This document shows positions 1 to 4,853 of a stretch of DNA of 5,096 nucleotides, piece after piece. Location: positions 1-5,096 of the forward strand of contig UROS01000164.1 in the NCBI GenBank assembly GCA_900549445.1, in the 5' to 3' direction. The translations under genes and the position numbers were made by a program. Origin of the DNA: an uncultured Porphyromonadaceae bacterium (GTDB taxonomy: Bacteria; Bacteroidota; Bacteroidia; Bacteroidales; Muribaculaceae). The notes beneath the pieces were generated by a model, which saw only the letters and a program-made list of their open reading frames with translations, made no database searches and had not been told where the DNA came from. Position 1 is the stretch's first letter; each line of letters opens with the position of its first letter.

Positions 1-45
1 CAGTTATATCAGTATAACGATAAACCTGCCAAAGGTTTTAAATGA
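1..45 (+). CDS. possible 3' end of an upstream gene (partial)
   Basis: Reading from the first base, frame 1 is open for 14 codons (QLYQYNDKPAKGFK) and stops at TGA 43-45. The Lys- and aromatic-rich tail reads like a plausible soluble C-terminus, but the piece is too short to assign a family. Frame 2 is also open, to a TAA at 62-64, so the frame choice is uncertain. Codon use is less GC-rich at third positions than in the psd cluster. It could equally be non-coding, since small inverted repeats (gttata/tataac at 3-18) occupy the same stretch. Confidence 0.3.
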   Translation, partial: QLYQYNDKPAKGFK

Positions 46-84
46 AAGAACCGTGGAGAGATAAAAAATAAAACCGAAAAAGAT

Positions 85-115
85 TTGGTAAATCAGGGAA
101 AAGATAGTAACTTTG
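85..115 (+). promoter_or_regulatory. Bacteroidetes-type promoter for tRNA-Ser
   Basis: TTG at 85-87 is followed after 20 nt by TAACTTTG at 108-115. This matches the primary sigma factor consensus of Bacteroidetes (-33 TTG, -7 TAnnTTTG). Transcription would start near 120, about 45 nt before the tRNA. The tRNA therefore probably has its own promoter independent of the gene to the left. Confidence 0.8.
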
Positions 116-163
116 CACAACGATTGAGCCCCTGAGGCTAAATCAGCACACAGAACACCGAAT

Positions 164-252
164 GGAGAGGTGGGTGAGTGGCTGAAACCACCGGTTTGCT
201 AAACCGACGATGGGAGCAATCCTATCCACGAGTTCGAATCTCGTCCTCTCCG
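164..252 (+). tRNA. tRNA-Ser, anticodon GCU
   Basis: A complete class II tRNA can be folded by eye. The acceptor stem is GGAGAGG (164-170) with CCTCTCC (245-251), and the discriminator is G252. The D arm is GGT/ACC (173-175/187-189) with GG in its loop. The anticodon loop is TTGCTAA (196-202) with anticodon GCT at 198-200, which reads AGC and AGU serine codons. A long variable arm (about 209-226) and a T arm with loop TTCGAAT (233-239) follow; the long variable arm is the serine hallmark. CCA is not encoded (CAG follows) and must be added after transcription. The outermost anticodon-stem pair (191/207) is a C-A mismatch; the other four pairs are canonical. Confidence 0.97.
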
Positions 253-255
253 CAG

Positions 256-292
256 AAGATGCTGCAAATCACCGATTTGCAGCATCTTTTTA
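256..292 (+). terminator. intrinsic terminator of tRNA-Ser
   Basis: A perfect 15-bp inverted repeat (256-270 with 274-288) encloses a 3-nt loop ACC and runs into a T-rich tail (285-294). It begins 3 nt after the mature tRNA end, so the tRNA is probably a single-gene transcript. Confidence 0.92.
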
Positions 293-368
293 TTTGCCGC
301 AGGGGGCGGGTAGCGCTGTCAACAGATAGTATCGAATAATACGATGAACAATTAATAATCAGATTATT

Positions 369-392
369 GTAGGGGCACTATATTTAGCGCCC
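369..392 (+). repeat. palindromic intergenic repeat, left copy
   Basis: This 24-nt sequence begins GTAGGGGCAC and ends TTAGCGCCC. It matches the reverse complement of 820-843 at 21 of 24 positions. Each copy is also nearly self-complementary (GGG-CGCTA against TAGCG-CCC). It resembles in design the GTACGGACG...CGTCCGTAC repeat at 4705-4790, suggesting one class of REP-like intergenic palindrome. No coding capacity. Confidence 0.6.
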
Positions 393-393
393 G

Positions 394-404
394 CCGAGTC
401 AGGG
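394..404 (+). repeat. direct repeat flanking the 404-756 element (left)
   Basis: CCGAGTCAGGG occurs here and again at 757-767, exactly at the two borders of the hairpin-rich element. It looks like a target-site duplication of 10 or 11 bp; the last G could belong to the element. Chance repetition is possible but unlikely at both borders. Confidence 0.5.
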
Positions 405-494
405 GTCAGCTGCAAAATCCTGTTGAAATGTTAAGAAGCCGCCCGGATGTAAAATCAGCGGCAGAGCTGCCAATAATGCGGCAGAGCCGCATTT

Positions 495-542
495 CAATGA
501 TAGCCACATGCAAGTGCCCCGTAGGCGGCACGCAGCATGTGG
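495..542 (+). repeat. hairpin module, left copy
   Basis: After the shared lead CAATGATAG the sequence folds as CCACATGC (504-511), AA, GTGCC (514-518), loop CCGTAGGC, GGCAC (527-531), GCA, GCATGTGG (535-542). This gives an 8-bp stem, a small internal loop, a 5-bp stem and an 8-nt loop. The same module lies inverted at 640-687, with an identical 20-nt core and a differently sequenced but still fully paired outer stem. Confidence 0.8.
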
Positions 543-564
543 TTTGCAGATATATAGAAGAAAC

Positions 565-619
565 CGGCTGCGTAGCTGCCGCTCAATTCTCGCGGGAAAG
601 AGCGGCAGCTACGCAGCCG
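565..619 (+). repeat. central perfect 20-bp hairpin
   Basis: Positions 565-584 are perfectly complementary to 600-619, separated by a 15-nt loop. The stem is GC-rich and carries the words GCGTAGCTGCCGC and GCGGCAGCTACGC. There is no T-tract after it, so it is not an ordinary intrinsic terminator. It forms the centre of the 404-756 element. Confidence 0.9.
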
Positions 620-639
620 AAGTAACGGGGGGCCGTTTA

Positions 640-687
640 CCCTAAGCTGTGTGCCGCCTACGGGGCACTTGCTTAGGGCTATCATTG
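640..687 (-). repeat. hairpin module, right (inverted) copy
   Basis: This is the reverse-strand counterpart of 495-542. The outer stem is CCCTAAGC (640-647) with GCTTAGGG (671-678) and the inner stem is GTGCC (651-655) with GGCAC (664-668). On the minus strand it reads CAATGATAG, then the stem-loop. It shares the 20-nt core with the left copy, but three outer-stem base pairs differ in a compensating way. Confidence 0.8.
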
Positions 688-756
688 AGGCGCTGCCATG
701 CAGCGCAGTTTGCGGCTACGCCGCTACTTTTTAACAACCGGTTTTTTACATTGACC

Positions 757-767
757 CCGAGTCAGGG
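757..767 (+). repeat. direct repeat flanking the 404-756 element (right)
   Basis: Second copy of CCGAGTCAGGG, abutting the TGACC terminus of the element. It is the partner of 394-404. Removing one copy plus the element would restore a continuous sequence between the palindromic repeats at 369-392 and 820-843. Confidence 0.5.
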
Positions 768-819
768 CACTTTCTTTCAGCATCATATTGTTCCGGATGG
801 GATATGCTATTGATTCTGA

Positions 820-843
820 GGGCGCTAAGTATAGCGTCCCTAC
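820..843 (-). repeat. palindromic intergenic repeat, right copy
   Basis: Inverted partner of 369-392 (21 of 24 matching), ending outward in CCCTAC. With the inserted element removed, the pair would bound a segment of about 112 bp. That is comparable in organisation to the 86-bp palindrome at 4705-4790. Confidence 0.6.
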
Positions 844-920
844 TGATTTTCAACACTTTAGCAGTGCTATATTTGTCTTTTATTACTTGTAACTCCGATT
901 TCTCGATGCTTAAGTAAGAA

Positions 921-945
921 TCAGTTGCAAAGCCCTGTTGAAATA
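921..945 (+). repeat. extra copy of the left-terminal sequence of the 404-756 element
   Basis: TCAGTTGCAAAG... at 921-945 matches 406-430 at 21 of 25 positions in the same orientation, ending in CCTGTTGAAAT in both. The sequence after it (946 onward) does not continue the element. It is either a solo end of a related element or a truncated second insertion. Confidence 0.55.
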
Positions 946-1096
946 CTAAAACTTGCAGACCTCGCGCCTCTCGGCGCTTTTTCGCGAGAGTGGTGCCAGA
1001 TCGGCTGCCGGAAACCGTACCCTCCTCCGAACCGGCTCTTCCTCTCCACCTGTGCTACTGTCCCGAAATCCTAAAATCGCCGGCGCCCATATTTTT
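946..1096. other. non-coding stretch upstream of psd, no feature recognised
   Basis: The only structure seen is a pair of alternative 6-bp inverted repeats (CTCGCG 961-966 with CGCGAG 983-988, or CTCTCG 968-973 with CGAGAG 985-990). The stretch is GC-rich and pyrimidine-rich toward its right end. An open frame crosses it but runs on into psd in another frame and resembles no protein I know. It might be decayed coding sequence. Confidence 0.4.
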
Positions 1097-1126
1097 TTGC
1101 TTTTTCTAAAAATTATAGTACCTTTG
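1097..1126 (+). promoter_or_regulatory. Bacteroidetes-type promoter of the psd-pssA operon
   Basis: TTG at 1097-1099, a 19-nt spacer and TACCTTTG at 1119-1126 match the -33/-7 consensus. Transcription would begin near 1131-1133, giving a leader of about 47 nt before the psd start. No comparable promoter was seen between the later genes, so this is probably the main promoter of the cluster. Confidence 0.82.
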
Positions 1127-1137
1127 CATATTAATAT

Positions 1138-1165
1138 AAGGCCGACACCTGCGGGCGCGGGCCTT
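1138..1165 (+). promoter_or_regulatory. leader hairpin of psd mRNA
   Basis: AAGGCC (1138-1143) pairs with GGCCTT (1160-1165) around a GC-rich 16-nt loop. It would form almost at the 5' end of the predicted transcript and close 13 nt before the psd start codon. It could stabilise the mRNA or tune initiation. The stem is only 6 bp, so this is tentative. Confidence 0.35.
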
Positions 1166-1178
1166 CAGCCATGTAAAA

Positions 1179-1844
1179 ATGAAAGTAAAACTCCACCGCG
1201 AAGGCGTCAACATACTGATCATCCTGATGCTGATACTGATTGTAATCAATCTGTCGGCATGGATGTTCATTCGCCCTATTGCAGTGCCGATAACATTCTC
1301 CGCGATTTCCGCCATATTCTATATTCTGGTCATCAACTTCTTCCGATCGCCGGTGCGTGAGTTTCAGGGCAACCGCCACAACGTGGTGGTGTCGAGCGTA
1401 GACGGCACCGTCGTAGCTCTCGAAGAAGTCTTTGAGCCCGAAATTCTTAAATGCCGCTGCCGCCAGCTCTCAGTGTTCATGACCGTGCTCAATGTCCACG
1501 CCAACTGGTTTCCGGTCGACGGCGAAGTGCTCGAGGTGCGCCACCACGCCGGACGTTTTCTCTCCGCCAACCTCCCAAAATCGAGCACCGAAAACGAGCG
1601 GTCGACCGTGGTGATACGTGCCACAAACGGGCAGCTCATCGTTGTCCGTCAGATTGCGGGAGCCATCGCAAGGCGCATAGTGACCTACGCCGAACCGGGC
1701 GACAAGGCTTCGATCACCGACCATATGGGATTCATAAAATTCGGCTCGCGAGTCGACATCTTCCTCCCCCTCGACGCTGAAATCTTCGTAAAAATCAACG
1801 ACAAGACTACCGGCGGCGTCACCGAGGTGGGCCGACTGAAATAA
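1179..1844 (+). CDS. psd: phosphatidylserine decarboxylase, short (PSD-A-like) form
   Basis: The 221-residue protein removes CO2 from phosphatidylserine to give phosphatidylethanolamine at the inner membrane. Residues about 11-30 and 33-53 are hydrophobic membrane segments, followed by FFRSP (54-58). Family landmarks follow: SSVDGTV (72-78) with Asp75, NVHANW (105-110) with His107, and FGS (188-190). By family knowledge the proenzyme cuts itself between Gly189 and Ser190, and Ser190 becomes the pyruvoyl cofactor of a small C-terminal alpha chain of about 32 residues; Asp, His and Ser form the self-processing triad. The length suits the short form (about 210-230 residues), not the longer E. 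coli type. The ATG at 1179 follows an AAAA run with no Shine-Dalgarno site, usual for Bacteroidetes. It is the first gene of the cluster, 17 nt before pssA, which makes its substrate. Confidence 0.95.
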   Translation: MKVKLHREGVNILIILMLILIVINLSAWMFIRPIAVPITFSAISAIFYILVINFFRSPVREFQGNRHNVVVSSVDGTVVALEEVFEPEILKCRCRQLSVFMTVLNVHANWFPVDGEVLEVRHHAGRFLSANLPKSSTENERSTVVIRATNGQLIVVRQIAGAIARRIVTYAEPGDKASITDHMGFIKFGSRVDIFLPLDAEIFVKINDKTTGGVTEVGRLK

Positions 1845-1861
1845 TAAGATAAAAATCATCA

Positions 1862-2569
1862 ATGCTAAGACGCATAATCTCCCTGATACCCAACACCATC
1901 ACCTGCCTCAATCTCCTGTCGGGGTGCGCGGCCGCCATCTGCACCTTCCATCTCGGCGAGAGCATGGCCGGCCTGCAGATGATTGCCTGGGTCTACATCT
2001 TCATCGGCGCCGCAGCCGTGTTTGACTTCTGCGACGGCGCCGCAGCCCGCGCCCTCAGGGCCTACTCGCTCATCGGCAAGGAACTCGACTCGCTCTCCGA
2101 CCTCGTGAGCTTCGGTCTGGCCCCCGCCCTGCTCGTCATGAACACCATGCTTGCCGCCGGATGCGGATGGATGTCGTACTGCGCCCTGTTCATTACCGTC
2201 ATGGGCGCCCTGCGGCTCGCCAAATTCAACGTCGACGACCGTCAGACCACATCTTTCATCGGCCTCCCCATCCCCGCCAACGCAATCTTCTGGGTGGGAG
2301 CCATAGCGTGGATCAACGGGCATTTCATGCCCGCCGCCTGGTTCATGCTCATCCTCATTGCCGGAGTGTCGCTGCTGATGGTGAGCGAAATCCCAATGTT
2401 CTCGCTCAAATTCAAGAACTTCGCCCTGCGCGACAATATCAGGCGCTACGCCGTGATTGCCGGTACGATGGTTTTTGTATCATGCGAAGGCATTCCCGGA
2501 CTCGCCTGGGCCATCATATTCTACCTCATACTCTCACTCCTGAAAGTGCGCACTGCGCCTGCCGAATAA
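1862..2569 (+). CDS. pssA: CDP-diacylglycerol--serine O-phosphatidyltransferase
   Basis: The 235-residue integral membrane enzyme condenses CDP-diacylglycerol with L-serine to give phosphatidylserine and CMP. The CDP-alcohol phosphatidyltransferase signature D-G-x2-A-R-x8-G-x3-D-x3-D is intact: Asp58, Gly59, Ala62, Arg63, Gly72, Asp76 and Asp80, with the preceding acidic residue Asp55. These acidic residues bind the catalytic divalent metals in this superfamily. About six to eight hydrophobic segments follow (for example 41-57, 103-120, 137-153, 157-174, 212-228). The N-terminus MLRRIISLIPNTITCLN is typical of the Bacillus-type (type II) membrane PssA, not the E. coli PLD-like enzyme. The start ATG is preceded by an A/T-rich spacer without a Shine-Dalgarno site. 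The 17-nt gap after psd indicates one transcript, so both steps of phosphatidylethanolamine synthesis are made together. Confidence 0.96.
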   Translation: MLRRIISLIPNTITCLNLLSGCAAAICTFHLGESMAGLQMIAWVYIFIGAAAVFDFCDGAAARALRAYSLIGKELDSLSDLVSFGLAPALLVMNTMLAAGCGWMSYCALFITVMGALRLAKFNVDDRQTTSFIGLPIPANAIFWVGAIAWINGHFMPAAWFMLILIAGVSLLMVSEIPMFSLKFKNFALRDNIRRYAVIAGTMVFVSCEGIPGLAWAIIFYLILSLLKVRTAPAE

Positions 2570-2602
2570 CCCCTTACGCACGCAACAAAACACACCCCGG
2601 CG

Positions 2603-2632
2603 GCGTTATTTTACCGTAATATTCCATAACGC
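2603..2632 (+). promoter_or_regulatory. possible hairpin before the DUF4834-type gene
   Basis: GCGTTAT (2603-2609) and ATAACGC (2626-2632) form a 7-bp stem with a 16-nt loop, ending 5 nt before the ATG at 2638. It lies in the largest gap (68 nt) of the cluster. It could attenuate read-through or influence initiation; there is no T-tract, so it is not a clear terminator. Chance is possible. Confidence 0.3.
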
Positions 2633-2637
2633 TCAAC

Positions 2638-2994
2638 ATGTCAGTACTTTTACTAATTCTCATACTAATCGTTCTATGGCCGCTGCTGAGAGGCGTCTAC
2701 ACCCTCTATAAGCTCCGCAGCCAGACGCGCGATTTCTTCAACTCGGCCTCGCGCCCCGGCGGCTCCCCCTTCTCCGGAGGCTACGGTGACTACGACGCTC
2801 CCCGCGAACGGCCGGCCGGATGGTCGCGCACCACCCCGCCGCGCCCCAAAATATTCACCCGCGAAGTGGGCGAATACGTGGAATTCGAGGAGCTTGAAGG
2901 CAAATTCACGGATCCCGCCTCCGGCGCCCCCGACTCAAAATCCTATCGTTACGAATCGCATATCACCGACGCCGAATGGGAGGACATAAAATGA
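2638..2994 (+). CDS. DUF4834-type small membrane protein
   Basis: A 118-residue protein of unknown function. Residues about 2-20 form one strongly hydrophobic segment (runs of Leu/Ile), followed by the basic stretch around YKLRSQTR (24-31), so the N-terminus is anchored and the rest is predicted cytoplasmic. Residues about 39-72 are rich in Gly, Pro, Ser and Arg and probably disordered. The acidic tail ends in DAEWEDIK. A single membrane segment, a low-complexity middle, a conserved acidic C-terminus and a place just after pssA fit the Bacteroidetes DUF4834 family as I remember it; the assignment rests on this pattern, not on a search. It follows pssA by 68 nt and its TGA overlaps the start of the next gene (ATGA at 2991), so the two are probably translationally coupled. 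Confidence 0.7.
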   Translation: MSVLLLILILIVLWPLLRGVYTLYKLRSQTRDFFNSASRPGGSPFSGGYGDYDAPRERPAGWSRTTPPRPKIFTREVGEYVEFEELEGKFTDPASGAPDSKSYRYESHITDAEWEDIK

Positions 2995-3674
2995 GTACCG
3001 CAACCTATATACCCCGGCTTTACGACTTTCTGCGCCGCCTCGGCGCCAACAACAACCGCCAGTGGTTCGCCGACAACAAAGAGGAGTACCTCGAGCTCCG
3101 CGGACGGTGGATGGAAGACCTCGACCGGCTCATCGGCGCCATGACGGCCTACGAGCCCCGGCTCGCCGGACAGTCGGCGCGGACATCGGCCTACCGCATC
3201 TACCGCGACACCCGATTCTCGCCCGACAAAACCCCTTACAAAACCTATTTTTCGGCTGCGATTTCCCCCTACGGCAAATCGGCTGAAATGGCAGGCTATT
3301 ATTTCAACATCGGATACCCTGCCGACCACGGCCAGGGCCTCTACGGCGGCATCTGGTGCCCTTCCGCGCCGGTGCTGAAGAAACTGCGCCGCGCTATAGT
3401 CGACAACATCGAGGAATTCCGCGAGATCCTCAGCGAACCCCGGCTCGCACGCCTCGCTCCCGGATGGTGCGGCGAGGCCCTGAAGACCATCCCCAAGGGC
3501 TGGGACCGCAATCACCCCGACGCCGATCTGCTCCGGCTCAAGGAGTATGGCAAATTCATCCCTGCCGGCGAGGATTTCTTCTCCTCGCCCGATGCTACTG
3601 CTCGCATGGCCGAGCACTTCCGTCTCTTCAAGCCCCTCATTGATTTCATAAACTACTCAATCGAAGAAGAATGA
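2991..3674 (+). CDS. DUF2461 (TIGR02453) family protein
   Basis: 227 residues, of unknown biochemical function. The N-terminal part shows the family pattern: LYDFLRRLGANNNRQWF (10-26) followed by NKEEY (29-33), then the hallmark RIYRDTRFSPDKTPYKT (69-85), and further on an aromatic stretch YYFNIG (103-108). No signal peptide or membrane segment, so it is predicted cytosolic. The length is near the usual 210-230 residues. An in-frame ATG lies 15 nt upstream at 2976, but I chose 2991: it gives the ATGA overlap with the preceding stop codon, and a purine-rich GGGAGG (2978-2983) sits 7 nt before it. The gene ends in another ATGA overlap with the exchanger gene. No catalytic motif that I recognise is present. 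Confidence 0.88.
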   Translation: MSTATYIPRLYDFLRRLGANNNRQWFADNKEEYLELRGRWMEDLDRLIGAMTAYEPRLAGQSARTSAYRIYRDTRFSPDKTPYKTYFSAAISPYGKSAEMAGYYFNIGYPADHGQGLYGGIWCPSAPVLKKLRRAIVDNIEEFREILSEPRLARLAPGWCGEALKTIPKGWDRNHPDADLLRLKEYGKFIPAGEDFFSSPDATARMAEHFRLFKPLIDFINYSIEEE

Positions 3675-4639
3675 GCATACTTTTCCTTGTCCTCGGACTC
3701 GCATGTATACTCTTCGGCGCCAACCTGCTCACCGACGGCGCCTCGGCTTTGGCCAAGCGCTACGGCATCAGTGACCTCGTGATAGGCCTCACTATCGTGG
3801 CTTTCGGCACCTCCGCTCCCGAACTCGCCATAAGCATACTCTCAGCTCTCGACGGCAACGCCGGACTCGCCATAGGCAACGTGGTGGGCAGCAACATCTT
3901 CAACATCCTCGCCATCATAGGCGTGGTGGCGCTGATAAAGCCCATCCGCGTGGAGCCATCCATCATGACCAACGAGATTCCACTGGTAATCCTCTCGTCG
4001 CTGGCCGTGCTGATCTGCGGCAATACAGTGCTGCTCGACGGTTCGGTCGAAAACGTGATCACCCGCAGCATGGGGCTCCTGCTTATCCTCTTCTTCCTCA
4101 TCTTCATGCGCTACACCTTCTCGATAGCCAAAGACAGCGACCCCGCCGCATCCGACGCTCCCGACGCCCCGATAAAACCGATGCCCCTCTGGAAATCAGC
4201 GCTCTTCATCTTCATAGGTCTCGCCGGCCTCGTGGGCGGAGGCGAACTCTTCGTAAACGGCGCATCGGACATCGCCAGGGCTCTCAACGTGAGCGAAGCC
4301 GTGATCGGTCTCACAATCGTGGCCATGAGCACCTCATTCCCCGAACTCGCCACCTCGGCCGTGGCCGCCCGCAAAGGCAAACCCGGAATAGCCATCGGCA
4401 ACGTGATAGGAAGCTGCATTTTCAACGTATTCGCCGTGCTCGGCATCTCCTCGGCCATCACGCCGCTGCCCCTCGGCACGATAGGCAACCTCGACCTCCT
4501 GACCCTCACCGGCGCCTCCATCCTCTTCTGGATTTTCGGCTGGTTCTTCAGCAAGCGCACCATCACCCGTCCGGAAGGCGCAGTGATGCTCCTCTGCTAC
4601 GGCGCCTACATGACCGCCGTGGTTCTCGGGGCTGTGTAA
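3671..4639 (+). CDS. calcium/sodium antiporter, YrbG-type (CaCA superfamily)
   Basis: A 322-residue polytopic inner-membrane protein with about ten hydrophobic segments and the internal duplication typical of Na+/Ca2+ exchangers. The first alpha repeat has GLTIVAFGTSAPEL (39-52, Thr47, Ser48, Glu51) and GNVVGSNIFN (69-78, Ser74, Asn78). The second has GLTIVAMSTSFPEL (213-226, Thr221, Ser222, Glu225) and GNVIGSCIFN (243-252, Ser248, Asn252). The two glutamates match the ion-binding pair of the archaeal exchanger NCX_Mj. Residues about 153-172 form a polar Asp/Ala/Pro-rich loop between the halves. It probably exports Ca2+ in exchange for Na+ or H+, but the ion specificity cannot be read from sequence. 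The ATG overlaps the previous stop codon (ATGA at 3671). It is the last gene of the cluster. A repeat-rich region follows it. Confidence 0.93.
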   Translation: MSILFLVLGLACILFGANLLTDGASALAKRYGISDLVIGLTIVAFGTSAPELAISILSALDGNAGLAIGNVVGSNIFNILAIIGVVALIKPIRVEPSIMTNEIPLVILSSLAVLICGNTVLLDGSVENVITRSMGLLLILFFLIFMRYTFSIAKDSDPAASDAPDAPIKPMPLWKSALFIFIGLAGLVGGGELFVNGASDIARALNVSEAVIGLTIVAMSTSFPELATSAVAARKGKPGIAIGNVIGSCIFNVFAVLGISSAITPLPLGTIGNLDLLTLTGASILFWIFGWFFSKRTITRPEGAVMLLCYGAYMTAVVLGAV

Positions 4640-4704
4640 GTTCGCGCGAAATCGCCGCAGAGGTCGGCCACATCATCGTATTTCATTGCAATTCAGGCAA
4701 TTCT

Positions 4705-4790
4705 GTACGGACGTGATTTTTCACGTCCACGTCGGCATATTCGCCCGACAAATGCATTTTTGCCGTGGACGTGAAGAATCACGTCCGTAC
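4705..4790. repeat. 86-bp nested palindrome (REP-like pair)
   Basis: Arms of 27 nt (4705-4731 and 4764-4790) are inverted copies with one difference, which would still pair as G-T. Each arm is itself a hairpin, GGACGTGA-4 nt-TCACGTCC, with loops TTTT and AGAA. The whole can therefore fold as one long stem or as two short hairpins. A further 5-bp repeat (GTCGG 4731-4735 with CCGAC 4745-4749) lies in the centre. There is no T-tract, so it is not a standard terminator, though it may protect the operon's 3' end. The outer ends GTACGG...CCGTAC recall the pair at 369-392 and 820-843. Confidence 0.88.
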
Positions 4791-4853
4791 TAAGGTGCTT
4801 ATATTCTGCTTATTACCACCTCTCCACGCAGAGCAATATGCTGATAAAAAGTT

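Larger units (their letters stand above)
404..756. mobile_element. MITE-like element made of nested and stacked hairpins
   Basis: About 353 bp with inverted symmetry around a centre near 592. Reading inward from both ends, it has termini GGTCA/TGACC, imperfect terminal arms (406-425 against 735-754, about 13 of 20 matching), a small GC-rich hairpin (460-471 left, 712-724 right), a second hairpin (475-493 left, 690-706 right), a large conserved hairpin arm (495-542 left, 640-687 right), and a perfect 20-bp central stem (565-584 with 600-619). An 11-bp direct repeat flanks it. It contains no credible gene: short open frames here are products of the repeats and run through the hairpins. The simplest reading is a non-autonomous element moved in trans by an unknown transposase. 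A structured RNA or multi-hairpin regulatory region is the alternative. Confidence 0.5.

Noticed and set aside
164..258. tRNA-Ser as an integration site with an attR-like copy near 4819 (CCTCTCC-A-CGCAG)
   Set aside because: The similarity is only a 7-nt and a 5-nt word with an inserted base. No integrase is visible and the core genes between are housekeeping.
428..625. A 65-codon open frame on the plus strand within the hairpin element
   Set aside because: It runs through the inverted hairpin arms and the central stem, and a similar frame appears on the opposite strand because of the symmetry. No family resemblance.
404..756. Retron, attC or CRISPR-like interpretation of the hairpin-rich region
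   Set aside because: There is no reverse transcriptase, integrase or cas gene in the window, no regularly spaced direct repeats, and the symmetry is inverted rather than tandem.
861..875. TATATTTG at 868-875 as a promoter
   Set aside because: There is no TTG at the expected 19-21 nt upstream, and no gene starts downstream before the better promoter at 1097-1126.
953..1360. A 135-codon open frame overlapping the start of psd
   Set aside because: It overlaps the well-supported psd gene and its promoter in another frame, and its sequence resembles no protein domain I know.
1865..2323. Long minus-strand open frames opposite pssA, the DUF2461 gene (2949-3617) and the exchanger gene (4111-4566)
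   Set aside because: They are antisense shadows of high-GC3 coding sequence. The plus-strand genes carry intact family motifs.
2976..2990. Upstream ATG at 2976 as the start of the DUF2461 gene
   Set aside because: The ATG at 2991 gives the same ATGA overlap seen at the next junction and a purine-rich site at suitable spacing. The extra MGGHK adds nothing recognisable.
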